This document shows positions 45,997 to 59,106 of a stretch of 64,000 nt of DNA, in pieces. Where the stretch lies: NCBI GenBank assembly GCA_001574975.1, contig KQ965743.1, positions 56,700-120,699 of the forward strand, written 5' to 3'. Source of the DNA: Gonapodya prolifera JEL478. Its lineage: Eukaryota; Monoblepharomycota; Monoblepharidomycetes; Monoblepharidales; Gonapodyaceae. The notes under the pieces were generated by a model. It was not told the origin of the DNA and ran no database searches. It saw nothing but the letters and a program-made list of their open reading frames with translations. Positions within the stretch are counted from its first letter, which is position 1, and every line of letters starts with the position of its first letter. The translations under genes were made by a program, and so were the position numbers.

Positions 45997-48900
45997 ATGG
46001 CCCCCCCTTTAACTCGACCTGAGCACTCTGCAAATGTCTACAATCGTGGGGGCGTCGTCGAATCTGATGTTCGACCCTATATTGCGATGGCAAAGGTGTC
46101 AACAGATTACAACTCCCAAAGAGCCAATTGCATTTCCCTCAAGGCAGGATCGATAGTCTATGTCTATAATATGGATCCTTCTGGATGGTGGGATGGGATG
46201 TCCGAGTCGCGAAGAGGTGCGTTTCATCTTCCGTGCGTGTGTCCTCTTGACACTGACATGCGCACGATCCCAAGGCTGGTTCCCTTCCGACTTTGTAACA
46301 ATAATAGGCGCTAATTCTCCCGTTGATACCCCACAATCTGCTCAGTTTGGTGACCCAGGGATTGGCACCACAGATGGTGAGATGCAGCTATCTACGAGTC
46401 TGAGTCGACGCCTTTGCACCACCCTCTCAGCAGGAAATCACGTCAGCAAGGAATTTCTACCTTCTACTCCTCCACTGCCGTCTAAGCCACCACCGCTACC
46501 ATCAAAGGCGCCTCCTGATACTGCCCCGTCAACCTTGGAATCACCAGCCACTTTTGTAGACGAAACTTCTGCCATGAGCTCACCCTCCACTGATTCCCCA
46601 ACTCCTTCAACAACCGCATCTACGTTGCACTCTAACTCTAACTTTGGGTATCCTGGGAGGAAGTCACTCGTGGACGCGTCCCCACCAATCGATAGGCGGA
46701 TTTTGCCACGTCTTACTGGGAAGTTTTGCGCTCCAACCACTGATGTAAGAACACTGCTTATTGATGTATGGACATTATCTGACTATCAACCTCAAGCTGC
46801 CATCAGATTGGCGTATCAAGCGTACCACCTATGACGATCGGGAATACTATGTCAATGTCAGAACCAACTTTACGACATTTAACAAGGATGACATTTTTCG
46901 GAGAGTAAGTAAGCGTCACTTCCCTTTTGATGGTGCTATTGTTAATCCTCTTCCAGGCAACATCTTCAAACATCGTTGAGATGCCCCAGCAAGCATCTAC
47001 CCAGAATGAAGGCACACGCCGAACCGATGAGTGTCATCATGATGGCCATGGAAAGCAACCAGTGAGTCAGTCGATACATTTCTGCCATGAATGTCCGACA
47101 CCGCTATTCCTGTGTAGTCCGTCGCATCCGGCGGACAGCATTGCAAAGGGACGTCAGGTGCTTCATCAATATCGCACTATATAGCGGAGTCCTCAAAGAA
47201 CATGGTCAACGTTCCTTCCTCAACGTTTCTGGCACCAGGAAACCAGGAAACCCCCAAACTCACATACGACTATCTCCTTCGAACAATCGTGCAACCAGTA
47301 TCCGATCTTAATGAATCCACGAAACTATCCAAAAAATCAAACTATCTCCGAGAAACAAATAGGGTTGTTTGGGCAGTTCGGGACCTCCTCGCTGCCTGTG
47401 ATGCTCTTTCCGTTGACACCTCCGTTGTACTTCAAAAGTTCGCGCAACTACTACCAAGCCACCAAGAGCTAATGAGCGCTGTAGCGAAGCTTTCGCTCTC
47501 TGCTAAAATCGCAACCAGTGTCTGGCCGCCCCCGGATGCTGTTAATAAAATGCGGTCCGAAGCTGGCCAGGTATTATTTGCGGTGCGGCAATTTGTTGCT
47601 GCGGCATCCCGTGTTATCCCCGAGTTTTCTCTTATCATGAGTGCACCGGCACCTCGGAGTGAAGATATCCCATTTGATGTTGACATTATCGACCTGTCTC
47701 CGATAGCTCAAGTGGAGTTTGCCGCAAAATTGGATTCTATCAACGATACTACCCTTGGGAATGCGGTGTCAAAGCTTCGCATCTCTGTCGAATCTGGGAA
47801 TATCCCGGATCTTGTCCAAGCAACAAGGACAGCAGTCGACGTGATAGGAAGTCTACTTTCTGTTGTTGAAGAGATCGAAGCGTCGATAGCCAACTCTACA
47901 ACGAGTGGGGATTTTCGAGCGTCCATATCTCAGATGATGAGCGAAACTTCACAAGCCAGGGATCAGTTGTATGATTTGGCCAACAACCTGGTATCGTTGG
48001 CGCGACAGGCCGCTGACCCTTACTGCTTCTCACTTGATACTATACGAGGTGCGATTTCGGAGGAGTGCACTATTGCGTCGAGCCTCATCGACGAGGTCAT
48101 ACTTGGAACAAAATCAATTATGGACCAAATAGACATTGTCTTGGAGAAGTCCATGCAAGAGGAAGCCGAATTTTTCGATAACTCAAGGAACGTTCTGAAA
48201 GAAGAGCAGCATCGTAAAAAGCCATCGGATGACTTGACGTCACCAGATAGCCTTTCCGCATCCTCACGAGGGAAGATCAGTCACAAGCGGGACCTTTCCA
48301 TATTACATAAAGAGTCCAAATCGCTCACTGACCTTCTCGACGTTCCAGCTATGTCCCTTGGTGCAAATGAATGCACCACTCCGCTCACACCCACAGTAGC
48401 ACCAACCGCCAGTTGTGCAAAGTTCGAGAATGAAATTCCGTTTAGTACAACGGGTAACGCTCTCATGACACATGACGATGACAAACTGCCACATAACAAT
48501 GTTGCGAAGTTGGAACCATCTGCGGTGCAACCTGCCATTGTCAAACCCTCTGGAAGCGTTGCGGAGAATACTGATTCCACTCACCCCCGTGGTGCTGAGC
48601 TGCATAAGCTGCCTTCCTCCGATTCGTTAACGTTTGAAAGGTTTTACAATCAGCGGGCAGGGGAACGACCGAAGAAGGTATGATTCTCGTCTTTCGATCC
48701 AGTGCAGTCACATTCTACAAATTTATCTCTTTGTTCTTACTCCTCTTAGGGTGGCAAAATGGCGAAATTTTTTGGGGACAATCCCCTTGGTGGCAAGGTT
48801 AGCGCCCTTTTATACTTTCCGGTTGAGCATCAATCAAGTTTTCCGTTCCTTTCTGTTCACCATGCCAAAGCTTCTTAGCAAGCCACCGTTTTTGGGATAC

Positions 48901-50386
48901 ACTCACCGTCGTGATGAGATTTCTTTTAACGGGGATGGTCAGGTTCTTGGTGGGACATTCGCTGCGCTTGTCGAGCGGTTGACTCTCCACGATACCGCCG
49001 TCGACCCTACTTATCGAGATGCCTTTCTCATGACTTTTCGGGAGTTTTCTTCTCCCCAAAAATTGCTTCAAGCTCTCAAAGATCGCTTTCTGATGGAGCC
49101 ACCAAAAGTGGACACATCAACGGGACAGGTTCTGACAGCAGACCAGCAGCGCTTGTGGAATGATAAAAAATTGGAACCTGTGCGATTAATGGTGATAAAC
49201 ACGTTCAAAACCTGGCTCGAGGCGTATTGGCTTGATGCGGATAACGTATGCGTGGAAGATATGAAAGAGTTTATTGAGAGCAAAGTCTTTGACAAGTATG
49301 ACGGTGTTCGTCATTTGCTACTTCGATTTATAAAGCAAAAGGTAAGTGCGATGAACGACAATGTTCGAAAATCTGTAATGATGCAACATAACGACAACAG
49401 AATGGTCATCTTGGTGCATCCGCTGCCTCTCGTATCCTCCTCCCGGTGCTATATGACACTCCACCTCCACCTTTGGCACCTCCCAAACTCACGGATTTCG
49501 GACTTCTAGATCTGGATCCACTCGAAGTCGCCCGACAGATAACTATTATTGAAATGCATACTTTCTGCGCAATCAAGCCTTCCGAAATGCTGCATCAGAA
49601 TTGGATGCGTGTTGGAGCAGAAGACCGTTCAATGAATGTTCGATCATTTGTTCAGTTCTCCAATCGAATGTCGCAATGGGTTGTCCGATCTGTTTTGGAC
49701 CCTGTGGATGCCAGAATCCGTGCTCGTTATCTTAAGTTTTTCATCAAGCTCGGTACACGCCTACTGGAGTTGTCGAACTACAACGGAGTAATGGCAGTCA
49801 GGGCTGGTCTCAATGCTGCTCCGGTTACCCGAATGAAGGTCACTTGGGATCTTCTTGGAGCTAAGAATAAATCTGCATTCGAGAGAATCGAGCGGGCTAC
49901 CGACAGCACCAAAAATTTTGCCGAATATAGGACCACTCTGAGATCTCTCGTGCCTCCCGCTTTACCATTCCTTGGTATGACTTTGTCTACGGGTCGTAGT
50001 CGTCAGATATTCGCTAATACCGCTACATTCCAGGCATTGCCCTCTCCGACCTCACCTTTGCGTACGAAGGCAACCCAGATTTTCGGGGCCCTAAAGATAA
50101 CCTCATAAACTTCGACAAGTACCACCGCGTCGCCGATATTATAAACGGGTTGAGACGCTTCCAGAGGCCTTTCAATCTTCGCCCTGTCCCGGAAATAGCG
50201 GCTTGGATCGAAGCGAGGTTCGCGGAAGGTGCTGAGGTACCAGCGCCAAATTTCAACAATGTTATGTATGAAGTGTCATTGGAGCGGGAACCTCGATCCC
50301 AACCAGTCGCCACTGTCCGTGAAGCAGGAATGATGAGGGCAAGTGCTAGCTTCGGTAGCATATCTAAACTGTTTGACAAAGCATAA
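45997..50386 (+). CDS. Cdc25-type Ras guanine-nucleotide exchange factor (SH3, degenerate WW, RasGEF-N, RasGEF)
   Basis: Ras activator at the membrane. From ATG 45997: SH3 domain (residues about 30-90, 'LKAGSIVYVYNMDPSGWWDG' then 'GWFPSDFVTII'), a Pro-rich stretch ('TPPLPSKPPPLPSKAPP'), and a WW-like segment ('LPSDWRIKRTTYDDREYYVN') in which the second Trp and final Pro are missing. A long helical middle follows, encoded by the exon 47202-48680 ('YLRETNRVVWAVRDLLAACD'). Next is the RasGEF-N module ('GGTFAALVERLTLHDTAVDP', 'FLMTFREFSSPQKLLQALKD') and the catalytic CDC25 domain ('LDPLEVARQITIIEMHTFCA', 'RARYLKFFIKLGTRLLELSN', 'YNGVMAVRAGLNAAPVTRMK', 'IALSDLTFAYEGNPDF', 'DKYHRVADIINGLRRFQ'). The last join (intron about 49976-50033) is in phase. 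It ends at TAA 50384-50386. Confidence 0.87.
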
Positions 50387-50854
50387 TTATTTCGCATGGT
50401 TTTTTGTCGCGTTTGATGGGGTTTGAATGTGGAAAGAAGGAAACACTCAACTTATTCTTCCCAACCAAGCCATTTTTGGATTGAAGAGAGCAAGGATTGC
50501 ACTGCCTTCTGCCCCATTGGCAGTCCAGGCACACACCAGATCAAAAGGGCGAGAGACGGGAAGGGAACGGCGACGGGAACCTCTCCGTCCCAATCACCAC
50601 TGACCAAAAGGGCTTGAAGACGCCGAACAAGCCACAAACTGGGTGCGTTGAGAGGAGCGCTTCAGGAGAGACAACTTAGGGAAGGCCGGTCGTAGTCTTT
50701 TGTCGGGAGTTCGTGTGGAGAGTCCTGTTGAGGATGGGAGCGTTATCGACACAAAAGTGGTGATGGGATCAGTGAGCCGGGATTGTCTTTTGCAGCCATC
50801 GTTGCGCGAGATGCTTCTCATTCGCTGCTCTCGACTTTTACACAGGCTGCGAAA
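50387..50854. other. Intergenic, no gene recognised
   Basis: 467 bp between two plus-strand genes; must hold the 3' end of the RasGEF transcript and the promoter of the MYND gene. No distinct motif seen. Confidence 0.4.
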
Positions 50855-53772
50855 ATGACTACAGGAGTCCCCGTAGATGGATGCTCCAGCAGACATCTTT
50901 CAGTGCACAGCATGACTCTACCCACGACTCCAAATGGCTCCCTCTCTCGCCACCATCATTTTAAATCTTCTGAGCCCCCGTCTCCGCCAGTACCACCTCC
51001 CAGGGACCCACCCAATGGCAATGGCTCATCGGATGGGGGGGTGTCCCGCACGGACGCGGATGATCCCGTGGAGTCACTTTCTGCGGCACCATACCCTTCT
51101 CCAGATACTTCTTCTTCTTTCAGTGCACCATCTCCGGTTCCTTCCGACCATCTCACCCCTGTCCTCCCTACATCTATCCACAATATGTTCACCACTCACA
51201 ATGAATGTACCCCATCCAAATGCACCGTGGACTCTTTGCAGTGCCGTGAGCAGAATGGGACATATGAGACGTCTCGTCTGGCGGCGGCGTCGTCATCATC
51301 GTCCGAGGTTGAGTCACAAACTACCTTGTCCCCAACTCCGCCCCCAAAATACACGCCAGCGCAGACCGCGCGACTCGAGCAAGCGCTACGAGAAATGGCT
51401 GCTGATCCATCCAAGGGAAGGAGGACGGTGGAACTTGAGTTTGAGGCGCTGGTGGATGCTTTAGGTAGGTTCTCGCACCTCGCACCCAACCCCCCAAAGA
51501 ACCCCCCCGGGAAATGTACTTCTCAACTTTTCTCGCCTTGGATTCCGGCGACGTTGGGTGCTTTGCAAACGTAAAGCATTTTCAGTTTCACAATTGTAAC
51601 CCAGATATCCTCTTTTGCACTGTTCGTAGTGACGGGCCGACCAGACCTCCTCCTCCAGAAAGTCACATCGTCGTTGGATACCTCAATTCTGACGACTCCC
51701 GTTCCAGTTTCTTCCGGTCGTTCGGACGCAACGTTCTCTAATACTCCGAGCCAACCGGAACCGCTGTCACCCACGGCGTCACCCACGGCTGCAGGTGTTT
51801 CCACGAACGAACCACCAGCTAGCCCTCTCGGATCTGATGTCGATGAAGGGTATGATGACGCGGACGCATCGTATGAGGAGGACGATTTGGATGATGAAGA
51901 CGTTTTTGACGAAGACGATGAGGAGTACTGGGATGACGAGGAAGATGGGTCACACCTTGGTGAAGGGAGTGATCCGGATGACTTGTACGATGATATGCCT
52001 GCTCTCGTCCACCTCGACCAAAGTGTTCCAATTATGACAAATGGTTCTTATTCATATCCAAGCCACCCCCACATGCACCCTTCTCAGAGACCTCACCCTC
52101 ACCTTGCGCCCAATGCTATGAGGGAAGGACATCCGGTGACAGGAGACGGCTACCATCATGGAAGCGGCGTTGCTCATGGCGCGGGAGTTGTTCCACAAGG
52201 ATCAGCAGGTTGGGCTCGACGAAGGAGCCGTGCTGGAAGAGGGGGACCTTACACTGCCATGACCGCGGAAGATTTTTCGAGAATGGCGAATACCCACAGA
52301 AGAGCGAATCGACTGCAGGAAGCTGCGAGTAGTTACAGCAGTGCGATGGCCGTACAACCAGGCAATCCGTGAGTGATCGCTTAATCCCTGATATTACCAC
52401 ACTCTTTCAATTGAATTTGCCACCACAGCTACCACATTTACAATCGCGCGCTCCTCCATCATCAAATGTCATTGTGGCGCCGCGTCATCTCGGACGTCGA
52501 CCTCATTCTACCACTCATTCCATCTTGGACGGACTTGGGAGGTGCTCCTGTGGACTATGATGATCCTAATGCGTCGGGCCAACCACATCGGATGACCACG
52601 GAGCGGGTGTGGATGATGGGAATGAGCCTGAGAGGATACGCCAAGGAGCGAGTGGTATCTGAGTCTGGTTGGGGTTTTGCCTCGCCTCGTGCAGAGGCTA
52701 CTTCGGCCCAGGAACTCCCGAGTGGGTTAACGGGCGGAGCCTCGACAGGAGTATTACCGGGAAATGGTCAAGCTGCTGGGGCACCAGGACTAGAAACACC
52801 TCCGAATCCCGACTGTGACCCTCTTCCCGCGGTTCTTGACCATGCCAAGTCACGTGACCTTGTAGACTCTGCTCTTCAGGACGTTGGCTGTTTTGTGTCA
52901 GCCTATACTCACCTGATGGATACTGACGGTGCATCTTCGTTCGCACGGTACGCTCGCACCTATTTTCAGAATCGTGTTATGTGGACGCGCAGAGATCTAC
53001 GCGCTCTCAAAGGTGATCTTGTGGGTGCGCTGGAGGACGGCATGCGCCTTTTAGAGACACTGGAGCGATGGGATGTCCGCGAGTGGGTTGGTGACCACAT
53101 GATGCACGTCAACCTTCCCGGTGAGGCAGCAGCCATGTACGCGGCTGCGCTGACCATGAACAAGGGCAGTGACATGCTTCGCTTGAAGCAGGGATGTGCC
53201 TGGGCAGCATGTGGGGAGGTGCGTAAGGCTTGGTACGCTCTTGAAGAGATGGAGGCAAGGTGGCGGCGGGGCGGCGGCGCTGCAGACTTTCCCAGGGCGG
53301 ATGGAGCAGCCGGAGGTGGGCAAGTGCAACCTGCGGACCCGCAGACCGCGGCGCCCTCAACACCACAGAACGACATTGTGGACGTAGAAGGGTGGCTCCT
53401 GAGTGTTCCCGGTGTGTCCCCTGACACATTCGTTGTTGCCGAGGGGCACCCCGCACTATCTGCGGGTGATGTCCTTCGACGAGCGGCAGACATTCTCAAG
53501 AAGCAGGTGAATGCTGATGGAACAACGCTGGGCCGACCAGCGAGCAGCAGGATTTGTAATTTTTGTGGGAAGAGGGAACGCAAAGAAGCGAGTGAGAGTC
53601 CTGGTCAAGGGTTCAGAAGGTGCGACAAGTGCATGAGAGCGGTGTACTGCGACAGGGAATGTCAAGTGAGTTTTCATGCGAAGGGATTGAACAACGTGGG
53701 ACCTCTTAACTGATGGAACTTCAAATCCAGGTCAAGCACTGGGGTGTGCACCGCCTTGTTTGTTGTATTTGA
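50855..53772 (+). CDS. TPR and MYND zinc-finger protein
   Basis: Start ATG 50855. The N-terminal 330 residues are Ser/Pro-rich and disordered, then comes a very acidic block (about 51840-51990, D/E/Y runs such as 'DDADASYEEDDLDDEDVFDE'). A TPR-like helical region begins at 'MTAEDFSRMANTHRRANRLQ', continues 'SYSSAMAVQPGNP' into the next exon 'YHIYNRALLHHQMSLWRRVI', and includes 'HVNLPGEAAAMYAAALTMNK'. The C-terminus is a complete MYND finger: 'CNFCGKRERKEA' .. 'CDKCMRAVYCDRECQ' then, across an intron, 'VKHWGVHRLVC', with the C-X2-C..C-X2-C..C-X3-C..H-X3-C ligand pattern. It ends at TGA 53770-53772 directly after the finger. MYND fingers bind Pro-rich peptides, often in chromatin or chaperone roles. 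No SET domain is present. Confidence 0.75.
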
Positions 53773-53974
53773 GATTGCATTATTTCCTCACTCACAACAG
53801 CGCTCTTCCTATACACGAGTTGAGCTTATGTTGCTCTCGTTTTGCATTCTGCGTCGGGCACACGCTATCCCGGATGCCGGATACACGCAAATACATATAT
53901 TTTGTTCTGATGTGCTGCTTGGGGGATTGACGAGAAATGAGAACTGAAGTTGGTGCTTCGGACAACCTGTCCTC

Positions 53975-54961
53975 ATGTCTTTCATCAGTCGCGCGCTGCG
54001 TAGATTCAAACTCGTTGCGGATCCTCTGAACACACGGAGACTCGTGGGCGAGGACTTGGAGGGAAATCTGTACTACGAGGTGTTTGCGCAAGGTGACATC
54101 GCACGTGTGGGTGGGGACGATGCATCGAGCCGAAAGCGCACACGTTTCGCTTCCGATTGTGTAGGAGCCGGGCCCAACGCACGAGCGAAGCGCGTCGTAG
54201 AGCCCCTCAAGTCGGTGGACCATTCCGATTATGAGGATACCCTTCCAGGTTCGCATCTTCACCTTGTATCTCGGTCTTCTTCAAGCTCACTCTCAAACAC
54301 TTGCATGAACTCTATACCACCTCACACCTCCCTTGCCGAAAACGTAGTCCAATGGAGGGCATGGCTGACCCGCCGCCGACCAGACCGTGTGTATCCAACC
54401 CTCCCTTCCAAATTCCAAACTACAATGACCAATTCGCATCATTTCATCTCACATATCTGCACTATTCCCTGCCACCTCTTTTCCCCGCTCCCTCACGCGT
54501 CTCCAGCTCCGACCAAAGAAGAGCTCCTTGCGGAAGTTCGTCGGCGACATATCCTGGAGGCCCGCGTTAAGGCCCTGGAAGAGAAGTACGCCGAGGTGAG
54601 TTTGGCCTATATAACTCTTGTTGTGAGGTATGGTTGCAATGTTGTCGATTCGACTCACGCCGCTTGGTTTCGAACAGGAACGTGTCCGTCGCTTGGAGGC
54701 TGAGAAGCGGGAGATGGAATCTCCCCAACTTGCCGCCGCTACGGTCGGTGGGTAGTCTCATTTTCCGTTTGTTCCCACTCGGGCTTCTCTTCGACACACT
54801 GAGCATTCCCTCAACACGACCCTGGCCTCTCAGCTCCCCCCACCGCCAAATCCCCCGCGACCCCAGCCCCCGCGTCCGGTCTGGACCCCTTCCCATCGGG
54901 AGGATCGGAGGCGTTTCGGCCCGGAGAGTGGACACCGGGAGGACCTGCGAGGGGTTCCTAG
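53975..54961 (+). CDS. NDUFAF2: Mitochondrial complex I assembly factor NDUFAF2 (B17.2L-like)
   Basis: About 199 residues from five exons that join in phase: 53975-54248, 54348-54386, 54507-54595, 54678-54747 and 54834-54961. 'RFKLVADPLNTRRLVGEDLE' and 'GNLYYEVF' match the NDUFA12/NDUFAF2 core (LVG.D..GN.YYE). 'VQWRAWLTRRRPDPPTKEEL', reconstructed across two introns, is the diagnostic P.W..WL...R..PPT..E block. A coiled coil ('HILEARVKALEEKYAEERVR') and the tail 'FRPGEWTPGGPARGS' fit NDUFAF2 rather than the NDUFA12 subunit. It works in the matrix arm during late complex I assembly, which implies that this fungus has a rotenone-sensitive complex I. Confidence 0.87.
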
Positions 54962-55200
54962 GAGCCTCGTGGTGGGATGTGGTGGAGAGCTTCGTTTTTA
55001 CTTGCAGTTAGGAGATTCTAGCAGCCCATTTATGGGGCGCTTATCATTGCAATGTTTGTTACAAAACATGATACACATGGTTCTACAAAGCCCTCTTGTG
55101 GCCCATGCTCTCCAATGCTTTTCAGCAACCCCCAACACAATACCATACGCTATGTACATACCACGACGACGCCCCAAACCCACCTCCGGATGGCTTGGCC

Positions 55201-56876
55201 TCACTTGGACCCCGCCCACTCGACAACTTTCTCGTACACCGTCCACGCCACGACCTGGCTGCCCACTTTCCGCGCCGTCCGGACTCCCCCACCGGCAAAG
55301 AACCCCTTCATCCCTCGTTTCCGCCATACCTTGCGGAACGCCCGCGGGGTGTTGGGGTACGTCGCGGGGTGCAGCTGGATCAGCGTCTTGACGGTATCGA
55401 AGGGCTGCGTGGCGAGGGTGGACAGAAGCGCGGCGATGAAGGCGGAGACGGGGGTGTGGAGGTATGTGGGGAGGAGTTGGGAGAAGGGTGCTGCGGTGTC
55501 CAGTTGTTTCGGAGTTAGGTTGAGGTGCGCGGTTGAAGTAGGGTGGTGCGAGGCAAAGAAGATAGGATGAGATGTTAGGGTGAACTGTTCTGGGATGGGA
55601 GCCCATACCATGAACACCCACCAGCCAAAGAGGTCTTACACCGCTCGTACACATACAAGTACAATCCCGCCTGCGGCGCGTCTCTGATCGCCGTGGCGCC
55701 GTACCTACTCTCCAGCGGGGTGAATGCTGAGTTGCGGTGGTGGCTCAGACGAGGGAGACGTACCCGGCAAACAGCCCGCGCCATCCTTCGGTGCGCAGAA
55801 TGTCCCGCGCAGCGCCAAGGACGGAAGAGTAAGGGTAGATGTTAGACTGGAGGGGTGGAACAGGTGGGGGGTGAGATCTCCATTCCCAGGAAAAGTTCAC
55901 GACTTGGCTTGGACTTCTGTTCCAGGTCCTGGGCGCATTGACAGCCGACAAACTCCGTCACCAACACCGCCCGACTACCACCACCACCATCACCACGCCA
56001 CCTGCTCACCTCAAACCGCACTTTCAAGACCGTCGCCGGCATCAACACCGCCCCCGCTGTCGCTCTCGCAAGCCCTCCACCGACCATATCGACCGCACCC
56101 GAGTCGACTCCCCGTGGGCCCCAGGCGCGTGCGAGGGCGGACCGTGTCTCGCCGAGAAGGGCAAAGTAGAGCGCGGAGCCGGGGACGTTGCGGATGAGGG
56201 TGGGGAATGTGCCGCGCCAGAGTTGAGTGGGGTTGCGGAGGAGGGGGGGGAGGGTTGTGAGGAGGCTGGTGGTGGGTGTGGCGTAGGGGATGATGGTTGT
56301 TAAATGTTGAGTGGTGTGTGACACAAGTGACGAGATGTGCGAGTGGCATATCTAAGTGCGCTCGCAGGACACTGATAAACATTTTTCAAGCACTCCGGCA
56401 CGGTCATCTTCCGATTCATGAGGTATGTGCGGATCCAGCCGCCTCAGCAAATCCACTCGGTCTTACTGCAACACCCGACCACTTATTCCCTGACCAGCAG
56501 TATCATAATAAAAACAATTGGCAATCGCGAACACCAAAACTCATGAGCGCTTCCAAATCATAAGCGTATCTGGACGAGCCTGACTCCTGTCATCAAAACT
56601 CCGTCCTCTTCTCATAACACTCATCCGACGAATCACGTCACAAATCGCTCACTTTGCTGGAGGAGCGCCCGGCACTGCGACCTGCTGCATTCTCGTCTTG
56701 AGCACGTCGAGTGGCTGGAGGAGAAACAGGGACGTTCCGCCCGACAGCGCGCCGGCCGCGAGGGAGAGGTGAGGCGGAAGTTTCTTTCGCTGTGAGGAGG
56801 GTCGCGGGGGTGTTTTGAGCGGGATTGCGTCGGCGGAGGGAGCTGGAGTAGGATTGGCGTGCGTGAGGGCGGACAT
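55201..56876 (-). CDS. Mitochondrial glycine carrier, SLC25A38/Hem25 type
   Basis: SLC25 protein on the minus strand. ATG 56876 starts a Pro-rich N-tail, then 'AAGALSGGTSLFLLQPLDVL' and KTRMQQ, repeat 1 of the SLC25A38 group. Exon 2 gives 'LWRGTFPTLIRNVPGSALYF', the diagnostic block after the first signature; 'VGGGLARATAGAVLMPATVL' and KVRFE form repeat 2; 'RTEGWRGLFAGYVSLV' and 'RYGATAIRDAPQAGLYLYVY' match the R.(A/G)PTA.RD.P..G.Y block unique to this carrier; 'FIAALLSTLATQPFDTVKTL' is repeat 3. It ends at TGA 55201-55203. Function: glycine import into the matrix for the first haem-synthesis step. The join between exons 1 and 2 (near 56650 to about 56350) is not settled: the obvious donor and acceptor differ in phase. 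Confidence 0.82.
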
Positions 56877-57438
56877 TGGGACGAGATGGCAGGAGCTGAA
56901 GAGGTGAAGACGGGGGTGACGAATCGGGCAAGAGGGGGAATGCGCGGTGGAGAGTGCGAGATTGGCGAGATTAAGAGCGAGGGTGGTGCTTTTCGGAGGG
57001 ACGAGGTTGGCGAGAGTTCATGGGGCCCAGATGCGAAGTGGGTTCGGTCGAAGACGTGTTCGGATTCCGATCTGTTGCTGCGGACAGATCCCCAACACGT
57101 TCAAGTAAAAGCAAGAATAGATTGAATAGATTTTCTGGGCTGAACGCTTGTACACGAAACGGGCGTGTTTTCTGTTGGTAGCTGGAACCCCGTTTGCATG
57201 TATGTGTGTGAACCACCATCCAACGTGTTCCATTGAACACTCCGACACATGGTTTCAAAACTGTACGCACGCTGATGCACGCTTCCACTTAAGCAAACCA
57301 GAAATAAAATTGGAGAGGGAGTTTGCCAAACGATGAGAAAGGTGGGCGGAAGTATTTACGGCCCGTCCTCCCGCTTCTTTCAATTCTTCACCCCGATCCA
57401 CCGCAGTCCACACTCCGCATCTCCACCCGCACACCGCA
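56877..57438. other. Intergenic region between divergent genes
   Basis: 562 bp between the glycine carrier start and the deformylase start. No supported frame or motif. Confidence 0.4.
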
Positions 57439-59074
57439 ATGGCCGCGACAGCACCATCTGCACCACTCGTGCCCAGGTACCCCACGCCCAAGCCCTCGGA
57501 GAAGGGAATCCATGCGATTATCCTCGTCGTGTGCCCAGAGTGAGTTGCGTGGGGACGGCGGGCGCGATGGGTGATGAATCAAGTGCAAGACAGGAGCGTG
57601 GTGGTGGCACGCCTGTGGAGTGGCCTGGACGCGGTCGTGATGGACCTGCATCGCGATCCATGCGACATGGAGTCTGGTTGGTTGGAAGGGAACATCAACG
57701 CGGACTCCCGTCAAGCTTTCATCTCGATGTTCTCAGGACGTACATTTACATCACCACGATGCCTCGTTTTCTTGTCGCCCGTGAACTGATCGTGGACCTG
57801 TCGATTGCCATTTCTCATCTCCAATGTAATCCAACCCACCTTTGACCCACCATCAAACCCTCCCAACAGCCAACGCGGCGTCGTGGCATGCCTGTCCAAC
57901 TTCGTCTACCAGAATGAAGGAAACAGTGGGTAGGAGCGTCATCTTGAACCCATCTATTGTTCTACCAACCTCTTTCCTTTTTTCCTCCACCACAACGCCC
58001 ACGTCCACGTCCACGCCCACCCCAACTCTACCCCTACCCCATCGCCAGTCATCGACGCAGACTACCACACCGACTACTCCGCCGGGATGTTCCTCGGCAG
58101 GATCGAATGGGATTTGGACGGCTTCGCGATCCCGCGCGGCGAGCCGCTCACAAAGGCCGTCGGCGAGCTGCTCTCCGGATACAGGGATGTGCGGTGGGAA
58201 GTCCGGTATACGGACGTTAAGGTGAGCGCGGTGGGGAACGGGGGTGTCGGGGTTGGGTTGAAGATGTGAGGTGTGAAGTGTGAGGTGTGAGGGCCGAGGG
58301 CCGCCGTGGTGGAGCGTGGAGGGGTATAAGAAGAGGTGTTTTAGGAACTCTGATGGAACGGTGGGGGTCGTTGCAGGAAACCAGCACCACCATGGCACTC
58401 CTCCTTTTTTCCGTTGTCTGACCATCCCTTCCCCCCTTCATGTGACCCACCGCACCGCACCACACCTCCCCGCTGCCGCTGCCGAAAATAGACCAAAATC
58501 GCCATTTTCTGCTCCAAGCAGGATCACTGCATCATGGACTTGATTTTCAGGCACCGGTGAATGCTTCGACTTTCCACTCCTCTTCCCAACCCGTTAACCT
58601 CCCACACCTCCCACACCACCACCCACCTTCACCTTCCAGAAACAACGAACTCGGTGCCTGCACCATCTCGCTCGTGGTCTCGAACCACGAGGACCTCCGG
58701 CAACTGGTCGAGTCCATGGGGATCCGGTACGAGTGCGTGCCCGTCACGGCGAGGACTAAGGAAGAGGCGGAGAAGAAGCAGTTGGATCTGTGTAAGGGTG
58801 AGGGCGTTGAGCTGGTAAGTGGGTGGTGGGGTGGTAGTGGCTGTGGGGTGTGGGGTGAGGTGTGGCGGGGGATGGGGGGCGTGGCATTAGGGCTGATGAA
58901 GCCGCTTTGTGTTTTTTTTCGGGGTGCGCAGATCGTCATGGCCAAGTACATGCAAAGTGAGTCTCGATCTTTCACGCCCTCACCGCCTTCACTCCCATTC
59001 TCACCACTGACCGCTTCCTCCCCACCCCTCGACGACCAGTCCTGTCCGACTCCTTCCTTAAAACCCACCCAAAC

Positions 59075-59106
<32 letters not shown>

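Noticed and set aside
5742-56876. Three SLC25 carriers, all on the minus strand, as a tandem family
   Set aside because: They belong to different carrier subgroups and are 10-38 kb apart, so proximity is probably chance.
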